A DNA stretch of 64,000 nucleotides, taken from Lasiosphaeris hirsuta (Eukaryota; Ascomycota; Sordariomycetes; Sordariales; Lasiosphaeriaceae). A model generated the notes under the pieces. The model searched no databases. It was not told where the DNA came from and worked only from the letters and a program-made list of their open reading frames with translations. Position numbers and translations under genes: made by a program. Below, one piece after another: positions 55,201-64,000 of the stretch. Every line of letters starts with the position of its first letter. Position 1 is the first letter of the stretch. Location of the stretch: positions 5,208,001-5,272,000 of the forward strand of contig JAUKUA010000004.1 of assembly GCA_030549175.1 (NCBI GenBank), written 5' to 3'.

Positions 55201-56798
55201 AAGGCGGCGGGGGCGTAGCTTGGTGAGGGTGTTTGTGTCACGGGCGAGGCGAGGGGCGGGTGTTGGGGGTAGGGGGCTGGTGCTGGTCCGGGAGGATGGG
55301 TGAGTGGATTAGGGATACCTTGCGGTTGAGCCATGGGAAAGGTTGCCGGGTGAGAGAGATGGGGGCTTTGATATGGCATCGCCGAGGGTCCGGGAGTGGC
55401 GACGTGTTGAGGATACGAAGGCGCTGCTGCCGCTGGCAGCGGCCCTGTGTAAGGGTACGAGGAAGTAGTTGACGGAGTGGGAATCGATCCAACCGAGTGT
55501 GGGGAGGCAGGTGGCAGGTACGGGGTCCCAGTCAGAGGGGACACAGCCGCAGGGTGAGCATGTCCAGGTTGGGGGTACGGAGAGGCAGATGCGGGCTGAG
55601 GCGTTCCAGAGAGAGAAGCCGCACCCGCTGGCTGTGGATTTCCAGCAGCCGGCTGGGTGTATGGGTATGCATTCTGTGTTGCTGGGGGGGTGTGGGAGAT
55701 GGGAGATGTCACGGCAGGGGCTGTGTAAGCCGCGGCACCCGGACCCGGCTGTTGTCCTGGCTGTGGTGCCGGCTGTGGTGCCGGAGAAGGGGCGGCAAAC
55801 GGCTGGCCAAAAAAAGGAATCTGGCCATGGGCTTGCAGGAGTGGGATCAGGCCTTCATGATCAGGATGGCCCCGCTGCTCCGGGTCGGCAACGATGAGAC
55901 CTTCGCTGTCCGGGCCAGCCACCGTGGGCGAGGGCTGCCTTGCGCCCGAAGGCTGAGGGTCCTGAACAGGTGCAGCCTGCTGCTTGGAATCCTGACTGGG
56001 AGTGCCGGGCGAGTCGGTGGAAGGGGCCGCTGGCTGGGCCGTCTGCCCTCCCGGGCTGTCGTGGGTCGGGGGCTCCGACCCCGGAAGCTCAGCAACAAAG
56101 GTCTGACTCGGCTGGACCTGGGGAGGCTGGGGAGGCACCGGCGAGGGAAAGGCCGGAGGGGTCTGGTGGTTTGGATAGACGTGGGGGTAGCCAGCCGGCC
56201 ACTGCTGGACAGGCGGGCTTGGCAGACCAGCAGCGTGGTACTGCTGAGGCTGAGGCGGCTGCTGAGTGCCGATGTAGGGACTAGCAGCCGGCGTTGGCGG
56301 AGAGAAGTAGCCGGCTGCCGTTTGGGGTGTCTGGGGCACCTGGGGCATCTGGGGCGCGATGGGCTTCCGCTGGACTCCAATGTTCATGCCGGCCATCGCC
56401 GGGGCCAGGTTCCCCGCATTCTGGGGAGCGAATTGCGGAGGGTGCGGCTGCTGAGGCTGATGTTGCTGAGGTTGATGGTACTGCTGCTGCTGCTGGTACT
56501 GCTGTTGGGGTTGTTGGGGTTGTTGGGGTTGCTGAGGCTGCTGGGGATGCTGGTACGGGTGCTGCTGGATCTGGGGCTGGGGCTGTTGCTGATATGCCTG
56601 CTGCTGCTGGTATTGCGGCTGCGGGTGCGGCTGCTGTTGCTGCTGTTGATACTGCTGTAGAGGCTGCTGGTGATATTGCTGCGGCGACGGCACTTGCTGG
56701 GCAGGTGACGGGAAGCCATACGGCGTCTGCGGGTGTGGCTGTGGGTAAGGCCCCGGACTCGGAGCGGCGCCGTAGTACGGCTGCCCGTTGTTGGCCAT
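52277..56798 (-). CDS. large Gln/Pro/Gly-rich, prion-like protein with two apparent frameshifts
   Basis: It starts MANNGQPYYGAAPSPGPYP at 56798 and runs to TAG at 52279-52277. Three consecutive frames cover the coding sequence. Adding one G at 54759-54764 (G6 on the coding strand) and one at 52622-52629 (G8) gives 1508 codons. N-terminal third: Q/P/Y-rich low complexity, then at about residues 580-620 a conserved-looking segment (GQKLGDFANSVFSKETRDTVGKWSKKTATRLGG). The middle ~600 residues are Gln-rich with CAG/CAA runs and YQAFQP/YQAYQP repeats. A short RGRGRGRGGGG motif follows, then KKQSNKKKMFGLGGGVAAAVGIKLLAGAL, acidic GDFGDGDFGGGDGGED, about eight GGEGY repeats, and a unique tail (MELNQMATEQADAETLRAAQTQAMMEQIGQ). 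Composition predicts disorder and phase separation; no catalytic domain is seen. Function unknown. Both shifts are single-base losses in homopolymers, so sequencing error is likely, though decay is possible. Confidence 0.75.
52455..52606 (-). repeat. 15-bp coding tandem repeat (GGEGY)
   Basis: Tandem TATGG(A/G)GG(G/C)GA(G/A)GG units encode GGEGY repeats near the C-terminus of the prion-like protein, in the frame that also gives its unique tail. Confidence 0.85.
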
Positions 56799-57312
56799 GT
56801 TGTCCGACCTGAGATCTACCTTTCCCTTCCGGATTCTCGCACCAGACAGCAGACAGACCGTGCCGGGACCCGGACGCTTCTCTTCTGTCAAACTGCGGTG
56901 GCAGGCGCAGATTCTGGCTTTCGACCAGAACACGACCGTCCGTCGCACAATGTCTGCGGAGGAAAGAGGAGCCAAGCAGAGCCTAGCAGCGGCTGAACCG
57001 ATCTATTTATTTGTGGCTGGCCTAGCGCCCTTCTCGTTTGACCTCGTCGTTTCTTCTGGCGAATCGCAGACGGAGATTGCCAGGGGGCTGCCCCTAGCCT
57101 GCATCCCCCTAGCACCCAAATGGACAGACACGGGGTCAGCCGCCCTTGTCTGGCCAAGCTTTCCCACGTCTTTTGGGCCCAAAGCTTGTCTTTTCCGGCA
57201 AAGCGTGCGGCTCTTCATCGTGGACACAACGGCGCGATCGAATTGGACTCAAGGTATATTGTATACTTATAACATGCTGCAGCAAACAAGACAGGCTACC
57301 AGACCCAACGCC
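56799..57312. other. intergenic: promoter of the prion-like protein gene
   Basis: A minus-strand upstream region of the Gln-rich gene and 3' flank of the next gene. No separate gene is recognised. Confidence 0.5.
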
Positions 57313-58838
57313 TCAGTCATCGACACCCAAGTAGCTTGCTGGGGGCCATGGGAACTTTGTATATGTTACAGTCTTTGCGTTCCAGCTATCCATCCATGCC
57401 GGGTCAGTGTGCAAAATACCGAGGATGCGCTGCCTGCTTTTCTCAACTCGGTTATCTAGGCACACTTTGGAGCGAGGCCGATAAATATTTTCGATTTCCC
57501 TGCCGCACTCTAGGTAGAGTTCCTCCAAGGAGTCAGCCCAATCTTCAAAAAGCGTTTCCATTGACGTGTTCAAGTAGGCCTCTTGCTGTTCAATATTTTG
57601 AATGGCTTGCGCGTCCTGAGGGCTGACCGCCTGGCCACGTTCCCTCGCCCTGCGTGCTGCGCTTATAAAGGGCCTCTTGCGCGCTGCAAGTTCTTCGTAT
57701 GCATGGTCCCTCGCGGCAACAAGCTTATTGAGGAACTTTATGTATTTTTGGAACCTTTCCTGGTAATCTCCCGATTGCTTTGCCGCATCGACTACATAGT
57801 CAGGGTTAGTTGACAGCAATCATAAGCATGCAACGGTGACTAGGGGAATAGTGTTAGCTTACGAATAAACTTAGCAACATAGCTCTTCAACTTGTAGACG
57901 GAATTCCAGGCAGCGCCGAAGAAGGATCGCCTGGTGGCGCCGTGGCGATGCGTCAGCACATTCTGCGCTTCGGCTATGGCAAGATCTGCCCCAATGTCGC
58001 CGCCATGAATAAAGCTGTTGATGCAGTCCACGCGCGCTTTCCAAGGACCCTTCCCCGGATTTCTCCCGCCTTCTTCCCGCCTCACCTGATTCCTGAGATT
58101 GTCAAGCCCAGTCCAAACTCCAGTATTCTTTTGAAAAGTCATGTTGTCCATGGCTCGGAATCGAATATCTATCCAGTTCAAGATGAACTTCCAATAGATG
58201 CGCTGCTCGGCTGGGGTGAACTTGGCGAAGTCGGGAACATAGTCGTCCGCAGACATGGCGATCGCCTGCCCAGCGGCCCGCTCAGCCTCGGGCTTCTCCT
58301 TGTCCTGGACAGCGGCCTGTGGTTCAGCTTGGGCGGGCTGGGTGACGACCTGGATTGGGGGGTTGACGGGTTCACCGCCAGCTGTTCCGGTCAGGCTTCT
58401 GATGAGTTCCTCCTGGTCGCCATAGAGGGAAAAGACCCATTGGAAGAAGGCTCCGCCGGTCTTGTCGGCGAAGATATCCGAATTCTTGCCGAGCATGCGA
58501 CACCCGCTGGTGCTGATGATCATCGGGTGTTTGCCCTCGGCTTCACCTTTTACTATCTTGAGCGCATCATCAACCGCCGTTTTGCGGCCGGGCTTGGTCG
58601 GGTGCGGAAGACCGGCCATCAAATACAAGACGTTCTCGCGGTGTACTGCAGGGTCAAGGGGATCGTCGGGAACATCATAGAGGGTGGCCGTTTCCTGCAC
58701 GACAGGACCGCCCTCGATGGCCTCAATCCGGTGCCCAGTCTTGTGCTTCTTATAGATGCGGGAGAGTGGCTCTTTTGTTTTGATCAAGCCCAGCGTAGAG
58801 CTCCTGGCCACTTCCTTTCCCCTTCTTTTGTTAGCCAT
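57313..58838 (-). CDS. unassigned 484-aa protein, two exons
   Basis: Exons 58838-57863 and 57791-57313, joined by GTAAGC...CTAACCCTGAC...TGTAG (72 nt) with a clear branch region. The N-terminus is basic (MANKRRGKEVARSS), possibly nuclear. It is followed by LSRIYKKHKTGHRIEAIEGG, NVLYLMAGLPHPTKPGRKTAVDDALKIVKGEAEGKHPMIISTSGCRMLGKNSDIFADKTGGAFFQWVFSLYGDQEELIRSL. A Gln/Ala/Pro linker (~190-220) comes next, then FAKFTPAEQRIYWKFILNWIDIRFRAMDNMTFQKNTG. The second exon is highly charged and helical (YQERFQKYIKFLNKLVAARDHAYEELAARKRPFISAARRARERG), likely coiled coil. No signal peptide or membrane span. I do not recognise a family. Clear codon structure and intron support a real gene. Confidence 0.75.
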
Positions 58839-59376
58839 TGTGAATTCCGAGCCGATGGGTCGAGGCAACAAGTTCAAGTTGTGAGGTAATCGCGGTGAAG
58901 TTTCGTGCAAAGTGGCAGGGTGTGGTTGGTGACGGGGACTGGGGGAGGGCAGCGCGTGTCAAGAGACGGAGCCGAATATTTTTACCTGCCATTGGGACAC
59001 AAAGAAGCAAGAGCCAACGCCGGTTGCGGGAGGAGGGCGATGCGCGTCTATTGTCTGTCAATGCTGGTGTCGCAACAAAGGTGTTTCTTCAAGAATGTCA
59101 AAGCAATTACAGTGTCCTGAACCGACCGAGTCTGCCGTTTGCCTGCCTACAATGCCCATGATTCGCCCTGCAGAGGGAAGGAGGAAGCAGAAAGAGAAAC
59201 AGCACAGGTGGGCGGCAATGTCTAAAATAGAAATAACGCTGGGCATGGGGCTAGGGTCAGTGCCCAATTCCTCGACGCTCCTTCCCCGCCATTGCAACCC
59301 CTCCCTCCCCCAATCCCAGAGCAATCGCAACTGACGATAGCTTCCCCCACCAACCCTCACCACCGCCACCACCACC
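58839..59376. other. divergent promoter region
   Basis: Separates the 484-aa gene (minus) from the ThuA-like gene (plus). The right end is a C/A-rich leader. No other gene. Confidence 0.6.
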
Positions 59377-60117
59377 ATGCCCCCCTTGCACATCCTCATC
59401 TTCAGCGCCACAGCCGGCTACCGACACGCGTGCATCCCGGCCGCCATCACCGCCCTGCAGCAGCTCTCACACACCTCCCCAGCGCCCTTCACGACACACG
59501 CAACCGAAGACCCAACCATCTTCACGCCTCTCACCCTAGCGCCCTTCGCCGTAATAGTCCTACTGCATGTCTCAGGCGACTTCCTCACCTCACCAACCCA
59601 ACTCGCCGCGCTACAGACCCACGTCAGAAACGGTGGCGGCGTGGTCGCCATCCACGGCGCCAGCACCGGCCTGCCCTCTAGCGCGTGGTACGCCCGGCTG
59701 ACCGGTGGGGCCTTCGCGAACCACCCGGTGCCGCAGCTGGGGCGCGTGCGCATCGTCGACGCGGCGCATCCCATCGTGGCTGCGTCGCTTGGGAGGGGCG
59801 GGGGGATGGTAAGGACAAAGGAGGGCGACAAAGAAGGCGAGTCACAGTGGGAGTGGGTGTGGACGGATGAGTGGTACAACTTCCGGGCGGATCCGGATGT
59901 GGCGAGGGGGGATCTGCATGTGCTGCTGTCCGTTGATGAGGGGTCGTATGAGGGGGGTGAGCATGGGCGGGATCATCCCATTGCGTGGTGTCAGGAATTT
60001 GAAGGGGGGAGGTCATTTTACACGGCGCTGGGGCATTTTGATGAGGCGTATGATGACGAGGGGTTCATGGCCCAGATCCTGGGGGGGATCCTCTGGACGG
60101 CGAGGGTGACGGGGTGA
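59377..60117 (+). CDS. ThuA-like domain protein
   Basis: A single exon, 246 residues, about the length of a lone ThuA domain (class I glutamine-amidotransferase-like fold, named for bacterial trehalose utilisation). Seen: LHILIFSATAGYRHACIPAAI at the N-terminus, VIVLLHVSGDFLTSPTQLAALQTHVRNGGGVVAIHGAS (~58-98), WYARLTGGAFANHP, DEWYNFRADPDV, HPIAWCQEFEGGRSFYTALGHFDEAYDDEGFMAQILGGILWTA. The Cys nucleophile of true amidotransferases is not present (HGAS), as usual in ThuA proteins. No signal peptide, so intracellular. Biochemical role in fungi is not established. Kozak context CACCACCATGCC. Confidence 0.9.
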   Translation: MPPLHILIFSATAGYRHACIPAAITALQQLSHTSPAPFTTHATEDPTIFTPLTLAPFAVIVLLHVSGDFLTSPTQLAALQTHVRNGGGVVAIHGASTGLPSSAWYARLTGGAFANHPVPQLGRVRIVDAAHPIVAASLGRGGGMVRTKEGDKEGESQWEWVWTDEWYNFRADPDVARGDLHVLLSVDEGSYEGGEHGRDHPIAWCQEFEGGRSFYTALGHFDEAYDDEGFMAQILGGILWTARVTG

Positions 60118-60306
60118 GTTTGGATCAGGTGAGGACAACAAGTAAATATGCGTATATACACTTTTGGTTCCAAGGGGCCTGCCAATAACTACTATATACA
60201 TGAAGAAGACAGACAAAAAGAAGATCGGGCCGAAAGATAGCTCCAAAAGGATGGTCTCTCCCTTCCAAGGCCCCTCTAATACCCTAATCTCCGTGTTTTA
60301 GACAGC

Positions 60307-61830
60307 TTAAAAGGCCGGGCTGGCATTGTTGATGAGCTGCACAAAGTAGGCCTGGAACCACTGGCCAGCCTCAGGGGCAGGCTGGAGCGCATCCGCAAGG
60401 CCGCAGTGGAAGTCATAGCGAGCAGCCGACGTGTCGCTGGTACCGTCACACTCGCCGCCGGGCTTGACCCAGACAAAGGCATCCTCGATATCCAGACCGG
60501 TGTTGGTGGTCGGGCGCGTACCGAAACCGGTGCCGATGGCATTGCACCAGTGTCCCCACTCGGTCTGGCCAGTCGGCTGCTTGCCGGAGCGTCCAGTGTC
60601 GGTGATGAACTTGGCCGGGAAGCCAGCAGCGGTCAGCAGCGGGCTGAAGGCCTGCACGTAGTGCTTCTCGTCGTAGTTAGCGTTAGGGGTAGTGTACGCC
60701 GGGGCCGAGACCGCGCTCCATGCGTTGTAGTTGGCCACGTTGGTGGCGAGACCACGCACCGAGACGGGCTTGCCAGCGTCCTCGTAGATGCCAGCAAAGA
60801 GGTCAGCAGCGGGCTGGATGTTGGCGGGCCATCCCAACCAGCCGGCGTGGCCGGCATCGAGGTACTGGGCAACGTTGGGCAGGTCGAGCTGCTTGAGGGC
60901 GTAGACGGACAACTCCTTGTACGCTGTCGCGGCGCCCGAGCACTTGGCAACATTGGTGTTGGTGACCAGGTTGGCGAGGGAGTCGGGCTCGATGACCAGG
61001 ATGATGCGGATGTCCGAGTAGGCGATGATGACACGGCGGATGGCATCAATGTAGCTCTTGTAGCTTGCGGCACCACCGTTGGTAATCGCGAACTCGCCGT
61101 TGGACGCGGCGGCGGCGCAGTCACGGTCCGGAAGGTCGTAGACGACGAACTGGCCAGCGTACGGCGGGCTGGCTCCGGCCTTGTTGGCGGCGCGGATATC
61201 GTTCAAGGTGCTGATCAGCAGCGTGCCGATCGTCACGTTCCTGTCGAGCCACTGGAAGCTGGGCACCTTGGCGACCGCGGCAGCCTTGGTAGCCATGGCA
61301 CCAGTAAGGCTAGGAATGGCAAGATTGTGGACCTCGGACGAGTAGTAGCTGTTGGCCCACATCTGAACGCCCGAAAAGGGGTTGCCGGTGTAGCTGGCGG
61401 CGGCGGCGGCCCCGACGGGAGTCGTGGCAGCCGTGGTTGATTTGGTCGACGTAGGCGTCGTAGTTTGCCCGCCCCCGCCCGCATTGCCCGTAGATGAAGT
61501 GGCCTTGATGGTGGCCGAGTTTGTCTTGGCGGTGGTGGTGGGCTGGGCCGTAGTGGGCTGGGTCGTAGTTGTCACCGCCACGCCGGGAAGACACTGCGTA
61601 GTAATAGGGGTTCGACACAACGCAGGTGCTCCCTGATGCGCAGCAGGTTGCGCCAGTCCAGCCATTGCCGCCGCATTGGGTCCTAATACCAACATGTTAG
61701 CTAATGAGGCTGATGAGTTGACAAGAGCTTCACCATACCAGGCAGCGCCACAGCTTTGGCGCTCCTCGAGAACGGGAGCAGCCAGCGCGGTGGCCGCGAA
61801 AGCAACGACGAAGAGGAGTTTGGCAGCCAT
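60307..61830 (-). pseudogene. cel6A: GH6 cellobiohydrolase (Cel6A/CBHII) with frameshift after CBM1
   Basis: Exon 1 61830-61739 encodes the signal peptide and propeptide-like start (MAAKLLFVVAFAATALAAPVLEERQSCGAAW). A 56-nt intron follows, then exon 2 from 61682. Exon 2 opens with a CBM1 ([28 protein letters not shown]), but the frame then diverges. Removing one base near 61599 restores YYSQCLPGVAVTTTTQ and an uninterrupted Thr/Ala linker and GH6 catalytic domain to 60307: NPFSGVQMWANSYYSSEV, VPSFQWLDRNVTI, VVYDLPDRDCAAAASNGEF (containing the catalytic acid region), ILVIEPDSLANLV, YLDAGHAGWLGWPANIQPAADLF, PTGQTEWGHWCN, DAFVWVKPGGECDGTSD. GH6 enzymes release cellobiose from non-reducing cellulose ends. 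The catalytic part looks fully intact. The lesion is not in a homopolymer, so it may be a real mutation, yet error cannot be excluded. Confidence 0.85.
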
Positions 61831-62794
61831 TGTCGTGTTTGGTCCTGAGATGGGATTCTGCTTGGGAGAATAATTCTAGAGATTCTGGAGGGCGAGATCT
61901 CCCTCTTTATTGTCGTCGGGATCGATATCGAAGACCCTCATCTTAGCGCCTATGACAGACATGTCGGATCTACGGGAACGCGATCCTGCGACAAAGCTAA
62001 TCACGCCGTTGGAAATGACGCCACTAGCTGGACACAACCAGCCAAGTCAGGCTTTGATTGCCTCGAGGACGACAAGCATCCTCGACCAGGGGTGTCCAGC
62101 TTCAGGGGCGCCAGGAACATTGTCCCGGGAGGGCCACCGAAGATGCGCAAGGCATGACGCCAAATCCTCAACGGAGTCTACGGGAGGCAAACAAACGTAA
62201 ACCCACAGCTTGCAGTCCGCACGTGTTCCGGAGATGGGCTTCCAAGGCTTAAAATGGAGAAGGCGAAAAGAGGAAGTCGGGAGCCAGGACCAGAAGCCGA
62301 AACGGCCCATGGCCGCATTCTCGCTGCTGTTTATGGGAAACATTCGCAGGATCCGCCAACCAGACACCGAATGCCGTTAATTTAGTGGAACCGGGTTATG
62401 GCCGATGTCCTTGATTGAGGTTGAATTGGACCCAATCTCGGAGGCCACGTTCCTGAATACCCCTGAATGGAAGAGCCGGCCCTGCTGCGGTGGAGGCGAG
62501 TAGCGCAGGGGTGTTGTTTGTGGGGGAGCGAACCAAGGCTGGGCGGAAGAGCTACGCAACGTTTCCGACATCGTCACATTGTCGACGGTGAGTGCAACCT
62601 CTTGGGAGCACCAGCCGAGGTTGCCGAGAGCGTAAAGTCAATGCGCTTTTGTAGGTAGTCGAGTGACCTCGTGGGTCGTAATGTTCTCAGGAAATGTGGC
62701 CGAGCGGCTTGGCATCCGTGATTTTGGCATACCTCCGCTGTTCCCTCTACCGTACCAAAGAGGAACGAGGAGGGCAACCGAGATCTACCATTAC
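61831..62794. other. cel6A upstream region
   Basis: The promoter side of the GH6 gene and 3' flank of the PLD-like gene. The minus frame 62367-62047 is open but unrecognised. No RNA gene or other feature can be supported. Confidence 0.5.
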
Positions 62795-64000
62795 TCAGTC
62801 GCGTTCTTCCCTTCTCTGCGAGTCGAAGACAAGATCGAGCCGGCCATCCAAAACACTATCGACACCCGCTTTTACCGTCTCTGCGAAGCCGCCACCGTGA
62901 AACAGAATGCCAAGCTCTTGACTAGTGTACCAGCTCGCGCGATCCATGTTTCCCGATCCCAAAACAGTGAACTCGCCATCGACAATGGTCAGCTTCAGGT
63001 GTGAGTGCACCGGCTCTTCCCCCTGGTATCTTATCAAGGCCTCCCCCTCCACGTTGTTTGCCTTTGCACTTGGACGCCCATGAAAGTATGACACGCGAAG
63101 TCGGCCAAGACTGCGGCTACCAGCCTCAAGATCACGGCCACCTGAAGAAGCCTCAAGTTTGTTGAAGCGGCGCACGAGCGAATGAATGCACCAGGTCGTA
63201 ATCGTGCCCGCCGTGATCAATTGCTCAACAAGCATCATGTTGCGGCTCGTGACGATAGTGACATCCACTCCCCTTCTAATCGCATCCAGCAGCGTGGCAA
63301 TGACGGGCTCGCAGGTGACATTTGGAGTCTGTACATAGATGGATTGCTGGGCCCGATCAAACAGCTCAAGCAGGGCAATGTTGAGAGGCGTACCCGGGAC
63401 CTTGGGGGACTTCTGCCAGGGGAACGGGTGGAATATTGGGTTCCAGTGATGAGAAGACGGCAGAATAGTAGTTTGAAGCGGCGCCATGATTGCTTCAAGG
63501 GCCACGCGGCGATGGGCCGGACTTGAGATCAACTTAAGATTCGCGTTCTGGAATTCGAACACCAGGTCCGCAGCAGTGGAGTTCCGAAGCGGCGTAGACA
63601 AATCAAGACTAGCCTCCCAAGTGCGGGCGTAAAACGACAGCAGGCCGTGGACGGCATCGCCAGTCAGTTCCACACATCCCTCGAGCCAGGCCTCCCAGCT
63701 AACATTGCAGCTGGGAACGAGTGCACGCTGCCTATCAATAATGACAAACTTGGGGTGCATGACGCTAAATGGGAGGAAAAAGAGGCTCTTCACTTGCAGC
63801 TCGATGCCGCCTGCTTCCAGGAGTGCCGGGTCCGGGAGACCGAAGTCCTTTTGCCACGATGAGGGCGGGTAGATGCGGCCATGGCGGGATTGTGGATGAA
63901 ACAGTTTTTGAAATAGCGAGCGCGAGGACAAACATATGCGGACTCTCAAAGGCGTTGGCTGCGCATCGCCCCCCATATCACGGCGATAGATGGCGAGCTT
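62795..64000 (-). CDS. phospholipase D-like protein, partial at window edge
   Basis: The frame is open to the right edge of the window (the codons before the internal Met at 63976 read LAIYRRD), so the N-terminus is probably outside. At least 393 residues are seen. Two PLD phosphodiesterase motifs (HxKx4D) are present: MHPKFVIIDRQRALVPSCNVSWEAW in the N-terminal half, and HSHLKLTIVDGEFTVLGSGNMDRASWYTSQELGI near the C-terminus. Between them are SIYVQTPNVTCEPVIATLLDAIRRGVDVTIVTSRNMM and YFHGRPSA. The layout resembles fungal PLD-like / cardiolipin-synthase-type proteins. The substrate (phospholipid or nucleic acid) cannot be told. Both catalytic motifs are intact, so it is probably active. Confidence 0.85.
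   Translation of the reverse strand, partial: KLAIYRRDMGGDAQPTPLRVRICLSSRSLFQKLFHPQSRHGRIYPPSSWQKDFGLPDPALLEAGGIELQVKSLFFLPFSVMHPKFVIIDRQRALVPSCNVSWEAWLEGCVELTGDAVHGLLSFYARTWEASLDLSTPLRNSTAADLVFEFQNANLKLISSPAHRRVALEAIMAPLQTTILPSSHHWNPIFHPFPWQKSPKVPGTPLNIALLELFDRAQQSIYVQTPNVTCEPVIATLLDAIRRGVDVTIVTSRNMMLVEQLITAGTITTWCIHSLVRRFNKLEASSGGRDLEAGSRSLGRLRVSYFHGRPSAKANNVEGEALIRYQGEEPVHSHLKLTIVDGEFTVLGSGNMDRASWYTSQELGILFHGGGFAETVKAGVDSVLDGRLDLVFDSQRREERD

Noticed and set aside
54261..56660. Long plus-strand Leu/Ala/Val-rich frames opposite the Gln-rich gene (e.g. 52948-54264, 55497-56660)
   Set aside because: Antisense of CAG/CCN-rich codons automatically gives open Leu/Gly/Arg frames; no start, intron or domain evidence.
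60406..61440. Plus-strand 344-codon ORF opposite the GH6 gene
   Set aside because: A shadow of the GC-rich GH6 coding sequence with low-complexity Val/Gly/Asp translation.
61831..62500. Scattered CreA-like SYGGRG hexamers upstream of the GH6 gene
   Set aside because: The motif is so degenerate that several are expected by chance in GC-rich DNA; no paired or conserved arrangement is seen.
62685..62730. GTGGCCGAGCGGCTTGG resembles the D-arm of tRNA-Ser/Leu
   Set aside because: No acceptor pairing, anticodon arm or T-arm follows; treated as chance.
1..64000. CRISPR arrays, bacterial operons, ribosome-binding sites
   Set aside because: The DNA is eukaryotic (spliceosomal introns, nuclear tRNA intron); no regularly spaced direct repeats of CRISPR type are present.

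Overview
The window reads as nuclear DNA of a filamentous ascomycete, most likely a Sordariomycete and plausibly Sordariales/Chaetomiaceae. The reasons are short GT-AG introns (51-101 nt) with CTRAC-like branch points, GC-rich third positions, many HET-domain (heterokaryon incompatibility) genes, a Fot/pogo DNA transposon, and plant cell-wall enzymes carrying fungal CBM1 modules (GH6 and a decayed CE15). No species can be named from sequence alone.

Layout. 1-5.9 kb is gene-poor and carries degenerate copies of a ~0.23 kb MITE-like element. 5.9-7.4 kb is a stand-alone Moco-sulfurase-type class V aminotransferase. 7.9-9.7 kb is a broken HET gene. 10.0-12.6 kb is a six-exon gene for a 754-aa protein with a cysteine cluster, unassigned. 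13.2-14.0 kb is a dead CE15 glucuronoyl esterase with CBM1. 15.0 kb is an intron-containing tRNA-Thr(AGT). 15.6-18 kb holds an HSL-type esterase and a secreted DUF8021-like protein. 18.4-19.6 kb is another broken HET gene. 20.6-22.3 kb is a cytochrome P450 with a uORF that overlaps its start codon. 24.2-26.2 kb is a C2H2 zinc-finger protein.

27-39 kb is an accessory block: an intact HET gene, a HET pseudogene, a MITE interrupted by a pogo-like transposon, a second intact HET gene, a frameshifted APH-family kinase-like gene, and then relics. 39-41.6 kb has no convincing gene. From 41.6 kb the region is more conserved: an unassigned 361-aa protein, the AP-1 clathrin adaptor mu subunit, the Opi1 phospholipid regulator, an HAD hydrolase, a ~1.5-kb-codon Gln/Pro/Gly-rich prion-like protein, an unassigned 484-aa protein, a ThuA-like protein, a GH6 cellobiohydrolase with a frameshift behind its CBM1, and the 3' part of a phospholipase D-like gene running off the right end.

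Together this is an ordinary housekeeping/secretory stretch on the right and a rapidly turning-over self-recognition (HET) and transposon-rich region on the left. Several single-base frameshifts lie in G/C homopolymers and may be sequencing errors; others (nonsense codons in HET, CE15 and transposase genes) look like real decay. I did not find a clearly new multi-gene system. The most unusual items are the prion-like protein, the P450 uORF, the nested transposon, the HET gene graveyard and the unassigned multi-exon genes.
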